A DNA stretch of 64,000 nucleotides from Candidatus Edwardsiibacteriota bacterium (GCA_020053305.1 JAGVNJ010000067.1:1-64000), one strand, 5' to 3'. Shown: positions 50,525 to 59,238, counted from the stretch's first letter. The notes: generated by a model from the sequence alone, not told the origin. Translations and numbers: made by a program.

Positions 50525-52373
50525 TGCTGCCTTGGCGTTGCATCTTTAGATTATTTTCCATGAACTGGTTCCGGGGACAGCCCCGATCCAGCGCTTTTTG
50601 ATACTGACTCCGGGCTTGGTCTGTTTCCCCAACAACCAGGTACAGCTGGGCCAGATGCAGGTTTATCATCGGATCCCGGGGAGAAATTTCCAGTGCTTTT
50701 ATCAGTTGAATCAAAGCTTCATCATATTTTTTTGATTGGGTGAGTACAAGGCCCAGGTTATGGCGCGCCCCGGCGTTGTTGCCGTCTATGGCCAGCGCCT
50801 GCCGGAGGAAGATCTCCGCCGAATCCGGCACTCCCAACTGCAGGTACAGAACGCCCAAGTTGACCATCGGGTCGGCCCGCTGCGGCTCAAGCTCAATGGC
50901 TTTGAGAAGTTCGTTTCGGGCTTCGGACAATAGCCCTCGGTTGAAATATACCAGCGCCAGGTTATTATGAACATTGGCGAATTTGGGATCTATCTCCAGC
51001 ACCTTTTTGAATTCCATCTCGGCCGAACGCAGATCGCCTATTTCCAGATAAAGAAGAGCCAGGTCATTGTGGGCCGAAATCCCGCTTTCTAGATCTAATG
51101 ATCTGATATATTCCCGGCGGGCCTCCTCCATCCGGCCGGATTTAAAATGCATCCGTCCCAGCATCTGGTGGGCCAGAGCAGAGCGGGGGGAGGTTTTGAC
51201 GGCATTGCTCCAGAAGCGGTTGCCGTCGGAAAAGACTCCAATATGATTGAAGGTCATGGCCCCGAAAGAAAGGATAACGACTGCCCCGAACGCGGTCATC
51301 CCTTTATCCGGAATATTTCTGAGGAGATTGCTTTCCGCCAGGATCAATATGATGCCCAGCATCGGCAGATACAACCGGTGTTCCAGAAAATTGATGGAGC
51401 TGGATACCGGAATGAAGGTGGGCAATAGAAAAAGAACGAACCAGAAAGCCCCGAAAATAAAATTCTTTTTATTGCTGATGCCTCTCAACCAGACGATCAT
51501 TACCAGCAAGGCCAGCCCGGCCATTCCGTAGAGCAGATTAATGTCCCCGGAAAGCGGAAGCACCGACAGGTTGAACGGCAGGAATATCTTTCCGATATAT
51601 GAAAGCAAGCCGGCGACGACATCCGCCGCACCCGCATATTGACGGGAGGAATAGGCCCGTTCCATCCCCAGGGCCAGTGCTCGCAAGAAAAGCCACGCAA
51701 TTGTGATGGCCGCCCAGCCGGGCGCCAATGCTTTCCAGGATCCTTTGAATTTCCCTTTTAAAACCAGATACGGCAGAAACAGCATCGGAACAAAAACCGC
51801 CGCCTCCTTGGTGAACAGGGCCGCCAGCCAAGCCGCAAAATGCATTGCCAGCCAGGTCTTGCTTCGCTGGCCGGAATATTTTATCAGGGCGATAAAGGCC
51901 GACAGGATAAAGATCGCCAGCAGCACATCGTTGCGGCCCGGTATCCAGCCTACGGCTTGGGATAGGGCCGGGTGCACCGCAAATAATCCGGCAAAGATAA
52001 AGGATAGTCCTTTGCGATAGTTCAGGGCATTCAGGCAGACGAACAACAACCAGCAGGCCGCGATATGCAACAAGATATTGCTTAGGTGATAGATGAAGGG
52101 CTTCTCTCCGCCCAAGGCATGGTCCAGCATGAATGACAGGCTTAAAAGCGGGCGATAGTAGGTCCCGGGGCTCTTCCAGTAGACATCGGTCTTGAAGGCT
52201 TTGATAGCATTGGAAAAATTGCCGATATTCTCCCGGTTCTCCCGGATGAGATGAACGTCATCCAGCGAGGTAAACCCGAAGCCCAGCGTCTTGGCATACA
52301 GGGCCAATACCGCCAGGGCCAGCCACAAGTATGGGGCCGGCCCGGTCAGGAATATTTTTTTTATCTTTTCCAA
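50517..52373 (-). CDS. TMTC-like membrane protein with C-terminal TPRs (GT-C fold candidate), paralogue
   Basis: 618 residues with the same layout as its neighbour: LDDVHLI (Asp38-Asp39) in the first loop, YYRPLLSLSFMLDHALGG, YHLSNILLHIAACWLL, HPALSQAVGWIPGRND, about ten membrane segments, then TPRs (AHNDLALLYLEIGDLRSAEM, VHNNLALVYFNRGLLSEARN, ARHNLGLVLTQSKKYDEALI). The gene pair probably arose by tandem duplication, but the proteins have clearly diverged. It sits just before the phosphomannomutase gene in the DNA, which could supply the mannose donor pathway (inference). Confidence 0.75.
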   Translation of the reverse strand: MEKIKKIFLTGPAPYLWLALAVLALYAKTLGFGFTSLDDVHLIRENRENIGNFSNAIKAFKTDVYWKSPGTYYRPLLSLSFMLDHALGGEKPFIYHLSNILLHIAACWLLFVCLNALNYRKGLSFIFAGLFAVHPALSQAVGWIPGRNDVLLAIFILSAFIALIKYSGQRSKTWLAMHFAAWLAALFTKEAAVFVPMLFLPYLVLKGKFKGSWKALAPGWAAITIAWLFLRALALGMERAYSSRQYAGAADVVAGLLSYIGKIFLPFNLSVLPLSGDINLLYGMAGLALLVMIVWLRGISNKKNFIFGAFWFVLFLLPTFIPVSSSINFLEHRLYLPMLGIILILAESNLLRNIPDKGMTAFGAVVILSFGAMTFNHIGVFSDGNRFWSNAVKTSPRSALAHQMLGRMHFKSGRMEEARREYIRSLDLESGISAHNDLALLYLEIGDLRSAEMEFKKVLEIDPKFANVHNNLALVYFNRGLLSEARNELLKAIELEPQRADPMVNLGVLYLQLGVPDSAEIFLRQALAIDGNNAGARHNLGLVLTQSKKYDEALIQLIKALEISPRDPMINLHLAQLYLVVGETDQARSQYQKALDRGCPRNQFMENNLKMQRQGSNE

Positions 52374-52395
52374 TTTCTGACGCTGAACTGATATT

Positions 52396-53742
52396 TCAGG
52401 AGCGGATCAAATTCAATAATTCGGCGGATTTATCCTCCAGCAGGGCTTTTGAATTGGCCTCCACGTTAAGCCTCAGCAGCGGCTCGGTGTTGGAGGGCCG
52501 GATATTGGCCCACCAGTCCTTGTAGGAGACCGTCAGTCCGTCCAGGTGATCCAGCTCGGCTCCCTTGTTTTTATAGATGCTCTCCAGCTCGGCCAGCTTG
52601 GCCGGGATGTCCTCCACCTGGCTGTTGGTCTCGTTGATCCGGTGATAGGGGTCGATCTCGGCCACCAGCTCCGACAGCGGCTGGCCCTCCTCGGAGATCA
52701 GCTGCCAGCATACCAGGAAGGCTATCAGCCCGGAGTCGGCGAACCAGAAATCACGGAAGTAAAAGTGCCCGGAATGCTCGCCGCCGAAGATGGCGTTCTC
52801 CTGGCGCATCAGCGGCTTGATCAGAGCGTGGCCCACCCGGCTGCGGATGGATTTGCCGCCGGCCCTGGCCACCGTCTCCGGCACGCAGCGGGAGCAGATG
52901 GCATTGTACAGCACGGTGGAGCCGGGCTTCTTCTTGAGCAGCATCTTGGACACCAATCCGGCGATGTCCGACCCGCCCAGGGCCCGCCCCTTCTCGTCTA
53001 TCAGGAACATCCGGTCGGCGTCGCCGTCGAAGGCCGCGCCGAAGTCGCACTTCTCGGCCACCACCTTGGCCTGCAGGGCCGCGATATTCTCCGGCTCGAT
53101 GGGGCTGGCCGGGTGGTTGGGAAAGCTGCCGTCCAGTTCGAAGAACAGCGGGATCAGTTCGCCCGGCAGCTTGGCGAACAGCGGGGGCACGGTCTGCCCG
53201 GCCATGCCGTTGCCGGCGTCCACCGCGATCCTGTAGGGCTTGATCTTGGCGGGATCGATAAAAGTCAGGCAGTGGTTGATGTAGGCCTCGCTTACATCCC
53301 TGGCGGCGATGGAGCCTTTGACGGCGTTATCTTTCAGCTGGCCCTGATTGATCAGGTCCCGCATCTGGCTTAAGCCCTCGTCGCCGGAGAGCGGGATGGC
53401 GTCCTTTTTGCAGATCTTCAGGCCGTTATATTCCTTGGGATTGTGGCTGGCGGTGATCATTACCCCGGCCTGGTAGCCGTATTTGCCCACCGCAAAATAC
53501 AGCCCGTCGGTGGAGACTTTGCCCAGGTCCACCACATTGGCCCCCTGGGCGGTGATGCCATCGGCCAGGGCCGCAAAAACGGCATCGGACGAAGTGCGCA
53601 TATCGCGGCCCACCGCTACCTCCTGGCATTCCAGGTGATCCACCAGGGCCCGGCCTATTTCACGGGCCTGGTTTTCGTCCCACTCGGTGGGAAATATTCC
53701 GCGGATATCGTAGGCCTTGAAAATTTTCGGATTGACCGCCAT
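52396..53742 (-). CDS. Phosphomannomutase/phosphoglucomutase (ManB/AlgC type)
   Basis: A 448-residue alpha-D-phosphohexomutase. The start VNPKIFKAYDIRGIFPTEWD is typical; the phosphoserine loop is TASHNPKEYNGLK, the metal loop DGDADRMF, the sugar-binding loop GEHSGHFYF and the phosphate-binding loop RPSNTEPLLRLN. It interconverts 6- and 1-phosphates of mannose and glucose, feeding GDP-mannose or UDP-glucose synthesis for the glycan loci. The upstream spacer of 28 bases borders the decayed sorting-domain gene. Confidence 0.93.
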   Translation of the reverse strand: MAVNPKIFKAYDIRGIFPTEWDENQAREIGRALVDHLECQEVAVGRDMRTSSDAVFAALADGITAQGANVVDLGKVSTDGLYFAVGKYGYQAGVMITASHNPKEYNGLKICKKDAIPLSGDEGLSQMRDLINQGQLKDNAVKGSIAARDVSEAYINHCLTFIDPAKIKPYRIAVDAGNGMAGQTVPPLFAKLPGELIPLFFELDGSFPNHPASPIEPENIAALQAKVVAEKCDFGAAFDGDADRMFLIDEKGRALGGSDIAGLVSKMLLKKKPGSTVLYNAICSRCVPETVARAGGKSIRSRVGHALIKPLMRQENAIFGGEHSGHFYFRDFWFADSGLIAFLVCWQLISEEGQPLSELVAEIDPYHRINETNSQVEDIPAKLAELESIYKNKGAELDHLDGLTVSYKDWWANIRPSNTEPLLRLNVEANSKALLEDKSAELLNLIRS

Positions 53743-53770
53743 AGCAAGCTCCTTAGATTATATTTGATTT

Positions 53771-54060
53771 TTATTTTATGATTATCATTTTCTTGGTTAA
53801 AACGTTTCCTCCGTTTGCCAAGCGATAGAAATACACCCCGTTGGCCACCGCCCGGCCATTGTCATCCCGGCCATCCCAGGTAACGGACCCATCCATGACA
53901 TCCCTCTCCAAATGCCTTTGGAGAGGGGCCGGGGGTGAGGTCGTTATTTCTATCAATGTTCTCACCTATTGCCCGGCAATGTTATAAACTGCAAGCTTGA
54001 CCGGCCCATCCCCTGTCAACTGACACCTGATTACTGTTGACTGATTAAGTTTAGAATAGC
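53771..54060 (-). pseudogene. Decayed C-terminal sorting (FlgD-like/Por secretion) domain with internal stop and palindrome insertion
   Basis: Reading the minus strand from about 54060: LNQSTVIRCQLTG, then GPVKLAVYNIAGQ, a TAG stop, VRTLIEITTS, an insertion encoded by the palindrome at 53902-53927, then VTWDGRDDNGRAVANGVYFY and KKMIIIK. Intact relatives read NQSTTIRYQL...VYNIAGQLVRTLV...WDGRDDNGRAVASGVYFYRL. The TAG replaces a Leu codon, and the palindrome lies exactly before the WDG part. No signal peptide or main domain remains. A short frame from 53965 exists but is unlikely to be a gene. Confidence 0.75.
53902..53927. repeat. Palindromic element inside the sorting-domain remnant
   Basis: CCCTCTCCAAA pairs with TTTGGAGAGGG (11-bp stem, loop TGCC). 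It is followed by GCCGGGGGTGAGG, giving the widespread element that translates as SPPAPLQRHLERD on the other strand. It interrupts the sorting domain in frame. Confidence 0.8.
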
Positions 54061-54146
54061 CGGCTGGTAATGTCAAGGAATAATTGATGTCCCGGATTTC
54101 AATTATCTTCTTGACTTTTAGTTCAAAATACTTGAAAATTCATCTC

Positions 54147-55925
54147 ATGCGATTCAGGCTTATCATATTGTCCTATTGTCTGTTTTTTATTCTGTCTCCG
54201 GGGTATTGTCAGGAGCCGCCCCCCCCCGGCAATGATGACGAATTCAGGCCTTTCACCATTCTGGCCCCCCTGCCGGATTCGGTGATCCCAGCCGGGGAGC
54301 CTTTGGAGATCTCCCTGTTGCTGGAGGAAGCCGCCGGCATGGACATCCACTTGCTGCTGGACGGCGTTGATATCACCGGGCAAGCCCAAGCGACTAAGGA
54401 CTATCTTTTCTATCTTTCCCCGGAGCCGCCGGAGCCCGGCCCCCACCGGATAACCGTATTGTTCACCAGCCTGTCCGATACCGTGTTCAATAATACCTGG
54501 GGCTTCAAGGCAGCTGCTTTGGATACCGCAATTTCCGGGCCGATCAAGATACCACTTGATATCTCCCTTACCGCCGGAATGTTCTATTCGCAATGCGACC
54601 GTGATACCACCAGGTTGGGCCTTAGCTACCCTATAGGCTGGCATCCCTCGGGCGATGTGAACTTCTCGGGACAGCTGGACGGCGGTTTTTTCAATTCGTA
54701 TCTATCTTACGATCCGGCCTACGACAAACATCTTCACGGACTGCTGCAGTTCGAGAATTCCTCCTTCGGACTGTCCGCCGGAGAGTTCTACCCCGAGCTG
54801 TCAACCCTGGTATTCTCCGGAACATCCCCCCTGGGGCTGCTGGCCACCTGGCAGGATAAAAAGACCCGGATCTTGGGCACCGCCTGCCGCACCCAGCCGG
54901 CCGACACCCTGTTTCAGACCTATGCCCAGTACCTCTACGGCGGCCGCATAAAAAGATCCCTGGCCGACAGTCTCTGGCTGTCCGGGGGATACCTTTACGG
55001 ATATGACCAGCCGGGCTCCCTGCCTGATTCGGTGCGCTTTCGGTCATCCACCTACATTTATAATGACACCCTGACCGGCTTCTCCGATACCCTGATAACA
55101 GTGGACACCCTGTTATCGGGAAAGAACCGCCTCTGCTGGTTCTCCCTGGAGTGGCCGATCAGCGGAGCCAGATTCCGCACCGAGTATGCCGGATCGGGCT
55201 TCCTGCCGGATTCAGCGGCCGGATACATCAATGACCGCAGTTTTCTTTTGGGAGTAAAAAAGGGGATGGGACGCCACATGCTGGACATGCAGTATATCTC
55301 CTGGGGCCGTAACTTTAAAAGCTTCGGCAATCCATATCTGGAAACAGCCAAGAACGAGCTCCTGGGGGCAGCCGACCTCCGGTTCCCCGGCAGCCTGTCG
55401 GCCAGACTGGACGGCTCGGTGTACAAGGTTTTCACCGATTCCGCCTCCGGCAGCAGCTTTAAACTGGGGGGGGGCTTGAATTATGCCCGGGGACGGCTGA
55501 CATCGGCCAGCCTGCGGCTGGATTATAACTACCGACCATATATCGCCTATCTTTACCAGAACCGAAGCCTGAGCCTGAGCGCCGTGACCAAACTGGGGGT
55601 TTTCTCGGTGATGTCCTCCTATTCTTACTCCTCAAGTTCCGGCATCAGCCTGACCCAGTCTCATAACGGAATGTTGGGCATCTCCCGCTATTGGATACAG
55701 GACCGATTATATGTCCAGGCTTCTGGTCAGCACTATCAGGTCTTCGACAGCTACGGCTTGACCGACCAGGCCCGGACCACCGCCCAACTGAGAGCATCCT
55801 GGCAGGCCTCGATCCATACCGGCATCATTTTTGATTGCCGGGATATACAACACCGTGACCGGATCGCTCCGGATAAAGGTTATCGCCAACAGCTGGCATC
55901 GCTTTCGGTTAGCTATAGATTTTAG
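54147..55925 (+). CDS. Secreted/outer-membrane protein with N-terminal Ig-like domain and beta-barrel body
   Basis: 592 residues from the ATG at 54147, which begins a signal peptide (LIILSYCLFFILSPGYC). Residues 33-122 form an Ig-like domain (LLLDGVDIT 69-77, YLFYL 86-90, GPHRITV 98-104, WGF 118-120) that aligns with the end of the anti-sigma factor two genes away. The rest has many alternating strands (LRLDYNYRPYIAYLYQNRSL, SVMSSYSYSSSSGISLTQ) and ends in LASLSVSYRF with terminal Phe, as in outer-membrane barrels. No known family. It opens the only plus-strand block. A weak TTGACT/GAAAAT pair lies directly upstream but would leave almost no leader. Confidence 0.75.
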   Translation: MRFRLIILSYCLFFILSPGYCQEPPPPGNDDEFRPFTILAPLPDSVIPAGEPLEISLLLEEAAGMDIHLLLDGVDITGQAQATKDYLFYLSPEPPEPGPHRITVLFTSLSDTVFNNTWGFKAAALDTAISGPIKIPLDISLTAGMFYSQCDRDTTRLGLSYPIGWHPSGDVNFSGQLDGGFFNSYLSYDPAYDKHLHGLLQFENSSFGLSAGEFYPELSTLVFSGTSPLGLLATWQDKKTRILGTACRTQPADTLFQTYAQYLYGGRIKRSLADSLWLSGGYLYGYDQPGSLPDSVRFRSSTYIYNDTLTGFSDTLITVDTLLSGKNRLCWFSLEWPISGARFRTEYAGSGFLPDSAAGYINDRSFLLGVKKGMGRHMLDMQYISWGRNFKSFGNPYLETAKNELLGAADLRFPGSLSARLDGSVYKVFTDSASGSSFKLGGGLNYARGRLTSASLRLDYNYRPYIAYLYQNRSLSLSAVTKLGVFSVMSSYSYSSSSGISLTQSHNGMLGISRYWIQDRLYVQASGQHYQVFDSYGLTDQARTTAQLRASWQASIHTGIIFDCRDIQHRDRIAPDKGYRQQLASLSVSYRF

Positions 55926-56033
55926 GAACCATTGGTTGGTTGGTGGACTCTAATCAATATAATAAATATCAAACGATATTTAACGCCTTGTTCGCTATGG
56001 ATTTAACCTCATGGGTGGATATTGATATCCGCC

Positions 56034-56062
56034 GGAACTTTTCAGCAACAAAATTACTCTAA
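56034..56062 (+). promoter_or_regulatory. Candidate ECF-type promoter upstream of the sigma factor gene
   Basis: GGAACTT (56034-56040), a 16-base spacer, and CTCTAA (56057-56062) follow the ECF/sigmaE pattern of GGAACTT-N16-TCTAA. It lies 20 bases before the ATG of the sigma gene, giving a leader of about 13 bases. It would allow autoregulation. Confidence 0.5.
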
Positions 56063-56081
56063 CCTACAGATAATCGATAAT

Positions 56082-56609
56082 ATGCCTGAAAAACAGCGGC
56101 TGGAATTTGAAGAAGTTCTGGATAAATACGGGCAGAAGCTGTTCAATCTGATGCTCCGGCTGACCGGCAACTACCACTGGGCCCAGGACCTGACGCAGGA
56201 TGTTCTTTTGATAGCCCATCGCGAATACCACAAGTTCCGGGGGGACTCCGATGTCTTCACCTGGATATACCGCATCGCCGTCAACCATCACCGCCGGCAG
56301 GCTCGCAAGATGCGGGTCCGAAGCTGGCTGGGCTTCGAGGATGTCTCCAGCGAGGTGTTGTCCACCGATATTACGGCTGCCGACCCGGCCGAAAGCAGCG
56401 AAAGGACCAAGGTGGTGGCCCGGGCGGTATCCGCTCTGCCGGAGGACTTCAAAGAGACCGTGGTGCTGCATTATTTTCAGGACCAAAGCTGCGAACAGAT
56501 CGCCAAGATAATGGATTGCTCGGAGGGAACCGTAAAATCAAGACTATGGCGGGGCCGGAAGATCCTGGCCCAGAAACTAAAAGGTTATATATCTGAAACA
56601 GGAGTGTGA
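56082..56609 (+). CDS. ECF-type RNA polymerase sigma factor
   Basis: 175 residues from the ATG at 56082. Region 2 is clear (FNLMLRLTGNYHWAQDLTQD, then FRGDSDVFTWIYRIAVNHHR) and region 4 has the helix-turn-helix LHYFQDQSCEQIAKIMDCSE and GTVKSRLWRGRKILAQKL. No region 1.1 or 3 is present, as usual for ECF factors. It would direct RNA polymerase to envelope-related promoters, held inactive by the anti-sigma factor encoded 4 bases downstream. An upstream ATG at 56022 would extend the protein over the candidate promoter and has no homologous look. Confidence 0.92.
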   Translation: MPEKQRLEFEEVLDKYGQKLFNLMLRLTGNYHWAQDLTQDVLLIAHREYHKFRGDSDVFTWIYRIAVNHHRRQARKMRVRSWLGFEDVSSEVLSTDITAADPAESSERTKVVARAVSALPEDFKETVVLHYFQDQSCEQIAKIMDCSEGTVKSRLWRGRKILAQKLKGYISETGV

Positions 56610-56613
56610 TAAA

Positions 56614-57312
56614 ATGAATTGCCAAAAAATTGAAGAACATCTGCGGGAAAATCCCGGGGCCCCGTTGCCTAGGGAACTGCAGGAACATATAGCCCAATGC
56701 CCGGCCTGCTCTTTGTTGTGGCGGGAGCAGCAGGCCTTGAACGATATTCTGAAAGCATTTCCCCAGGTGGAACTTCCGGCCTACCTAGGCGCCAAAGCCT
56801 TGTCCCGGCTGGAGGGCCGGCAGAGGGTCTCCGGCAAAAAGCTGCTGGAGCCGGGCTGGTTGACCCTGGCCGCCCCGGCCATGGCCCTGATCGTGGCTTT
56901 TACCGCCCTGGTGATGCGTTACGAATATAGCCATCAATATGCAGACATTCCGAACCGCTCGGTATCTGTCCAGAACCAGGGCAACAATAACGCCGCTCCG
57001 GGGTCTGTCCAAAATAAACCATCAAATATTTTATCTCAGATATACCCGGTCTGGCCGTCCGACCAGGATGTGGTGGGCCGCGAGGACCTTACCATCATGG
57101 CCTCGCTGTATCCCGACCATCCGGGAAAGGTGCAGGTCCTGCTGGACGATATTGATGTCTCGGCCGGATCGACCATCAGCCGTCAGCATATCTTCTATGA
57201 CCCCAAATCCCTGGGGGCCGGAGAACATATGGTCAGGGTAGTGCTGCAGCAGGCTGACGGAAGCTATCAAACGGCCAGCTGGAGCTTCTACCTGTTGGAG
57301 GAACCATCATGA
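56614..57312 (+). CDS. Anti-sigma factor, zinc-finger (ZAS/zf-HC2) type, with periplasmic Ig-like domain
   Basis: 232 residues. The cytoplasmic anti-sigma domain has the H-x3-C-x2-C motif at His25, Cys29, Cys32 (EHIAQCPAC) plus Cys3. One membrane segment lies at 81-101. The periplasmic part ends in an Ig-like domain (VLLDDIDVS 175-183, HIFYD 192-196, GEHMVRVV 203-210, WSF 223-225) that aligns, with the same spacings, with residues 69-120 of the outer-membrane protein at 54147. It should hold the sigma factor at the membrane until a signal arrives. Its stop overlaps the next start by 4 bases. Confidence 0.88.
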   Translation: MNCQKIEEHLRENPGAPLPRELQEHIAQCPACSLLWREQQALNDILKAFPQVELPAYLGAKALSRLEGRQRVSGKKLLEPGWLTLAAPAMALIVAFTALVMRYEYSHQYADIPNRSVSVQNQGNNNAAPGSVQNKPSNILSQIYPVWPSDQDVVGREDLTIMASLYPDHPGKVQVLLDDIDVSAGSTISRQHIFYDPKSLGAGEHMVRVVLQQADGSYQTASWSFYLLEEPS

Positions 57313-58988
57313 AAAAGATGCATTTAATACTGATCCCCTGGCTGCTGATATCATCGGCAGCCCTGCAGGCCGCCGGGCTTCAGGTCTCGCCTAATCCGGC
57401 AGAGGTCCAGGTCAATACTGTCGTTGCCTTCACCGTCCAGGGTCTGGAGCCGGGTGGGTCGTTAAACTGGGAGGTCATTCCGGCCACTCTGGGAAATATT
57501 GACCAAAGCGGACTTTTCACCGCATCGGTCAAGCCTGGCCGGGGAATGATAAGAGCCATAGCCAAAAACAAGGATGGCCGGGCCACGCTGGGACACGCCA
57601 TGATAAAAGTTTTAGGGAACAAATCGGTCCGACTTACGGTATCGGTATCGCCTACCAGGGCCGAGACCAAGATCGGCGAAACCCTGCGTTTTGCGGCCCG
57701 GATTATACTGCCAGATGAAAATATCAAAACCGAATGGCTGGTCATCCCCAATGATCTGGGAAGCATAGATGCCCAGGGCAATTTTATGGCCACCGGCACC
57801 GGGAAGGGCCGGATTGTGGTAATTGCCAAAGGAACGGGAAAGTATGGTTTGGGTCAGGCCCAGTTAAATATTTTACCTTCCGGCAAAGCCTCAAGCCTGT
57901 CGGTGGTTGTTTCACCTAAAAGAATCAAACTGCAGCCGAAAAACCGGATCCGGCTGGCCGTTCAGGTCCAGGACCCGGAGGGCCAAACCGTCAGAGCCAG
58001 ACTCAGATACACCCTGTCTCCCCCGGAGCTGGGAACCATCGACCAGGACGGAAATTTTACCGTCGGAGAAAAGGCCGGACTGGGGATTATCAAGGTTGAG
58101 GCCGCTTCCGGATACGCCTTGGGCAGCGACCGGGTCTTTGTCATAGTCTCCGAAAAAAGCAGCCGCTATCAGATAAAGCTCAAACCTCGCCAGATGGTAA
58201 TGGAGGCCAGATCAAGTGCCAAATTCGAGGTTGAGGTATGGGACGAAAACGGCAGCCCGGTGATCCCGCCAGCCCTGGACTGGAAGGTGATCCCCGAGGG
58301 CCTGGGTTCGATCACCCCCCTGGGGCTGTTCACTGCTGGAGACCGGATACTGTCCGGCAAAATTGTGGCCCAGCTGCCGGCCGAATTCGGCCGGGGTCAG
58401 GATGTTGCCTCGGTCAAGATACAAAGCAAGGATCGGAGGACCATCCGGATAAACCCGCCCAAGGCCAGCCTGAAGCCGGGGCAGATGATGCAATTCTCGG
58501 CCGCCATAAGCGACAGCCGGGGCAAGCCGGCCGGAGATCAGCGCATCACCTGGAAGCTTCAACCGGATAACCTCGGCATCATCACCCCCCAGGGACTGTT
58601 TACTGCCGGAGCGGCAGCCCGGTCGGGCTTGGTCATCGCCGAACTTCCTCCGGAATTCGGAGCCACCCGGGCCATCGCTCCGGTCGTCATCAGCAGCTAC
58701 CAGATCAAGATCTCCGCCCCGCCCAATCAATATAACATCCACACCGGGGAGCAGGTCACCTTTGCCGCCTCGGTGCGGGATGCCAACGGGAACGACCTGA
58801 GCAGCTCGGCCGTCTTCGAATGGGAGGTGAAATCAACGGCCTCCGGTTTCGGCACCATCAACAGCTCATCAGGATTATTCAGTGCCGGTCACCCGGCCAA
58901 GCTTCCGGCCGATGGCTACATCATGGTCCGGGTTTCCATCAACGGACTGCCGGCGGGAACCGATGGCATAAAAATAACCATTAGATAA
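57309..58988 (+). CDS. Secreted Ig-like repeat protein (six repeats)
   Basis: 559 residues with signal peptide (LILIPWLLISSAALQAAG) and six repeats of about 80-90 residues, each with a conserved turn: LGNIDQSGLFTA, LGSIDAQGNFMA, LGTIDQDGNFTV, LGSITPLGLFTA, LGIITPQGLFTA and FGTINSSSGLFSA. These are Big-like/bacterial Ig domains common in surface adhesins and stalk-like proteins. There is no sorting domain, lipobox or barrel at the C-terminus, so it is either periplasmic or released. It is translationally coupled to the anti-sigma gene and is probably a partner or target of the signalling module. Confidence 0.82.
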   Translation: MKKMHLILIPWLLISSAALQAAGLQVSPNPAEVQVNTVVAFTVQGLEPGGSLNWEVIPATLGNIDQSGLFTASVKPGRGMIRAIAKNKDGRATLGHAMIKVLGNKSVRLTVSVSPTRAETKIGETLRFAARIILPDENIKTEWLVIPNDLGSIDAQGNFMATGTGKGRIVVIAKGTGKYGLGQAQLNILPSGKASSLSVVVSPKRIKLQPKNRIRLAVQVQDPEGQTVRARLRYTLSPPELGTIDQDGNFTVGEKAGLGIIKVEAASGYALGSDRVFVIVSEKSSRYQIKLKPRQMVMEARSSAKFEVEVWDENGSPVIPPALDWKVIPEGLGSITPLGLFTAGDRILSGKIVAQLPAEFGRGQDVASVKIQSKDRRTIRINPPKASLKPGQMMQFSAAISDSRGKPAGDQRITWKLQPDNLGIITPQGLFTAGAAARSGLVIAELPPEFGATRAIAPVVISSYQIKISAPPNQYNIHTGEQVTFAASVRDANGNDLSSSAVFEWEVKSTASGFGTINSSSGLFSAGHPAKLPADGYIMVRVSINGLPAGTDGIKITIR

Positions 58989-59194
58989 ACGACCGGTCAA
59001 AATAAATCCTGAACTTTGGCAAATTTGCAACGCCTGCGTCATCCTTCGTCAAACTCAGGACAAGTTTTTGAGAATTATCCCTTGCTTTATATTTCGTCAG
59101 ATTCCTTTCATGAGCCATGCATGACGCTTATCTCATGACGGCGCTTAGATTGCAAGTCATGCTGTTGCGCTCAGAAGGACTTGATGCATAAATC

Positions 59195-59229
59195 AAAGAG
59201 AGGTGCCCTGAAAGGCACCTCTCTTTTTT
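59195..59229 (+). terminator. Factor-independent terminator after the plus-strand block
   Basis: A 13-bp perfect stem (59195-59207 with 59214-59226), loop CTGAAA, followed by a T-run to 59229. On the minus strand only TTTGATTT follows the stem, but it may also stop transcription of the converging membrane-protein gene at 59239. The 206 bases before it (58989-59194) hold no gene that I can see. Confidence 0.88.
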
Positions 59230-59238
59230 AATCGGCAG

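Noticed and set aside
52546-53373. 275-residue plus-strand frame opposite phosphomannomutase
   Set aside because: Antisense to a gene with all four mutase motifs; no protein-like features.
54111-54139. TTGACT and GAAAAT boxes before the outer-membrane protein gene
   Set aside because: The -10 match is weak and the transcript would start at the ATG itself; not called as a feature.
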